64,000 bases of DNA from Sulfurospirillaceae bacterium (GTDB taxonomy: Bacteria > Campylobacterota > Campylobacteria > Campylobacterales > Sulfurospirillaceae). Positions within the stretch are counted from its first letter, which is position 1; each line of letters opens with the position of its first letter. A program made the position numbers and the translations under genes. Below, piece after piece: positions 62,525 to 64,000 of the stretch. Under the pieces are notes generated by a model. It did not search any database. It was not told the origin of the DNA and worked only from the letters and a program-made list of their open reading frames with translations. Where the stretch lies: positions 60,171-124,170 of the forward strand of contig JAQUGO010000003.1 of assembly GCA_028684065.1 (NCBI GenBank), in the 5' to 3' direction.

Positions 62525-64000
62525 ATGAATATCTATTTATGGCTCTCTCTGACTCTTTTTATTTTGGCACTTTTTTTATCGCGCAATCGTACACGAAACA
62601 AGTACAGCCTCTTTTTAGGGGCATTTATCATTTACCTTTATATTCTTTTAACCGGTGCTTATGTAGTTGCGGATTACTTCACGGGTGAAGGTATCAATGA
62701 TGCTGTTCTCTATCATCTACGTTATGGCTTGGAAGGTTCAGGGTTTGGTGATTATTATTTAATCATGACAATTGGCTTTGGATTTTTTATTGCGAGTTTT
62801 ATTATTGCTTATTTTTATTATCGTCTTTTGAAAAATGATATTTTTCCTAAAGAAAAGCGCATTAGAAGGATTTTGTCGACTTCTTTACTCATTGCTTCGA
62901 TTGCTTTACACCCCACGATTGTAACTTTTTATGGTGATGTATCAGAAGCTGTTGGGATTAAAAATGAGTTAAGCCTTCAAAATAATTTTGCAGATTATTA
63001 TAAAACACCTACCATTCAAAGTATAAGTGATGAGCATCCTAATTTAGTTTACATCTTTGCTGAGAGTTTTGAAACGACCTATTTTGACGAAACGCTTTTT
63101 CCTTCTTTAGTAACACATTTACGCAGTTTTAAAGAGCAAAGTACCTATTTTACAGATATTCGTCAAGTGAAAGGAACGAGCTGGACGATAGCGGGGGCTA
63201 CGGCTGTTATTTGTGGATTACCTCTTGTCACCCCTTCTTCAAGCTCTAAGACTTCGCAGGGTAATTCTATGTCAAAAATGGATTCATTTTATTCGGGTGC
63301 GACATGTATGAGTGATTTATTGCATAAAGAAGGTTATAGGATGGTCAGCCGAAGGGGTGCTTCGTTAAAATTTGCAGGTACCGATAAATTGTATCGTACA
63401 CATCATTTTGATGATATTAAAGGTCTTGATGAATTAAAACCTCTCCTAAAAAATCAAAGTTACCAAACGGCCTGGGGATTGTATGATGATACTTTGTTTG
63501 ATATTGCGCTGAATGATTTTAAAAAGCTCTCCACGTCAAAGCGTAAATTTGCCATGTTTATTTCTACGATGGATACGCATCATCCATCAGGGCATGTCTC
63601 TAAAAGTTGTGAGCATAATAGTTACCAAGATGGAAGCAATAGCATGCTCAATGCTGTATATTGTTCTGATGAACTGATTACAAAATTTATCAAGAATATT
63701 CAAGAGTCACCTTATGGAAAAAACACAGTTATTGTGGTTGCTTCCGACCACTTAGCTATGCACAATTTAGCCATTGATACCTTAAATAAAGGGGAGAGGC
63801 GAGATCAATTGATGATTCTTGACCCTCGTCGTAAAAGTGAAAATAAAGTTGAAAAAATGGGTTCAACACTAGATATTAGTACAACATTGCTACCTTTTTT
63901 AGGCTATAAAGCCGATGTTGGGTTAAGTCGTAACTTATTAAGTGATGATAAATCTTTAGTACAAGTGTTTGATGATTTTGATGAGCAGCTTGATGCATGG
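62525..64000 (+). CDS. OpgB/MdoB-like phosphoglycerol transferase, truncated by the window edge
   Basis: The gene runs off the right edge (about 492 residues seen). It has four N-terminal helices (up to about residue 140), then a sulfatase/phosphoglycerol-transferase domain: 'LVYIFAESFETTYFDE' (metal Glu), 'VKGTSWTIAGATAVICGLPLV' with the nucleophilic Thr/Ser region, and 'VASDHLAMH' with metal Asp/His. These match OpgB more than LtaS. It would add phosphoglycerol to periplasmic glucans. No ORF end can be given. Confidence 0.85.
   Translation, partial: MNIYLWLSLTLFILALFLSRNRTRNKYSLFLGAFIIYLYILLTGAYVVADYFTGEGINDAVLYHLRYGLEGSGFGDYYLIMTIGFGFFIASFIIAYFYYRLLKNDIFPKEKRIRRILSTSLLIASIALHPTIVTFYGDVSEAVGIKNELSLQNNFADYYKTPTIQSISDEHPNLVYIFAESFETTYFDETLFPSLVTHLRSFKEQSTYFTDIRQVKGTSWTIAGATAVICGLPLVTPSSSSKTSQGNSMSKMDSFYSGATCMSDLLHKEGYRMVSRRGASLKFAGTDKLYRTHHFDDIKGLDELKPLLKNQSYQTAWGLYDDTLFDIALNDFKKLSTSKRKFAMFISTMDTHHPSGHVSKSCEHNSYQDGSNSMLNAVYCSDELITKFIKNIQESPYGKNTVIVVASDHLAMHNLAIDTLNKGERRDQLMILDPRRKSENKVEKMGSTLDISTTLLPFLGYKADVGLSRNLLSDDKSLVQVFDDFDEQLDAW

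Overview
The window looks like a chromosomal segment from a free-living, respiring member of the Campylobacterota, most like Sulfurospirillum. The DNA is AT-rich, genes are tightly packed with many 1-4 bp start/stop overlaps, and GTG/TTG starts occur. The content fits: an Arr-type molybdoenzyme, MsrPQ, polysulfide/rhodanese proteins, arsenic genes, a TRAP-TAXI transporter, and a CiaD-like/cca/purU block whose order I recall from Campylobacter. The assignment is inference from gene content; no rRNA gene or tRNA was seen.

Layout. 0-7.3 kb: periplasmic methionine sulfoxide repair (msrQ, msrP), then a TonB locus (outer-membrane receptor, a membrane polyferredoxin fused to a NosL-like domain, exbB, exbD, tonB) that I read as possible copper acquisition. 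7.3-12.3 kb: YwbE, a zinc-ribbon membrane protein, a UPF0316 protein and a TRAP-TAXI transporter. 12.4-14.4 kb: an operon joining a DpnI-type methyl-directed restriction enzyme, an unknown protein and exonuclease III. 14.4-19.4 kb: nudC, arsB-arsR, then a Crp/Fnr regulator, a GNAT enzyme and a PhzF protein. 19.4-25.3 kb: an RND pump without its adaptor, and a porin with a three-domain rhodanese lipoprotein.

25.3-41.0 kb is the most interesting block. One minus-strand operon reads arsC, CDF metal exporter, ArsP-like permease, rhodanese, BFD-like [2Fe-2S] protein, minimal thioredoxin and a cysteine-rich response regulator lacking its phosphoacceptor Asp. Upstream lies an ABC/LolA-like/outer-membrane cassette, preceded by a binding protein-histidine kinase-sigma54 activator trio. 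Divergent from the trio is arrCAB, which has a good sigma54 promoter. The catalytic subunit and its Fe-S partner each carry an unusual substitution. The arsC operon and the distant arsR-arsB operon share an identical 20-bp palindromic operator placed over the -35 element, so one ArsR probably controls both.

41-64 kb is mostly housekeeping: LysE exporter, ABC ATPase, leuD-leuB, a CiaD-like protein, cca, purU, trmL, a flavoprotein, a GGDEF/EAL protein, ppnP, carbonic anhydrase and glyS. It also has an unusual four-gene run (haem-binding HD-GYP sensor, orphan adaptor, short molybdoenzyme, HEPN-like protein), then glnB-amtB and a truncated opgB-like gene at the right edge.

Across the window the palindrome TTACATGTAA occurs 12 times by hand count, far above chance, in both genes and spacers.
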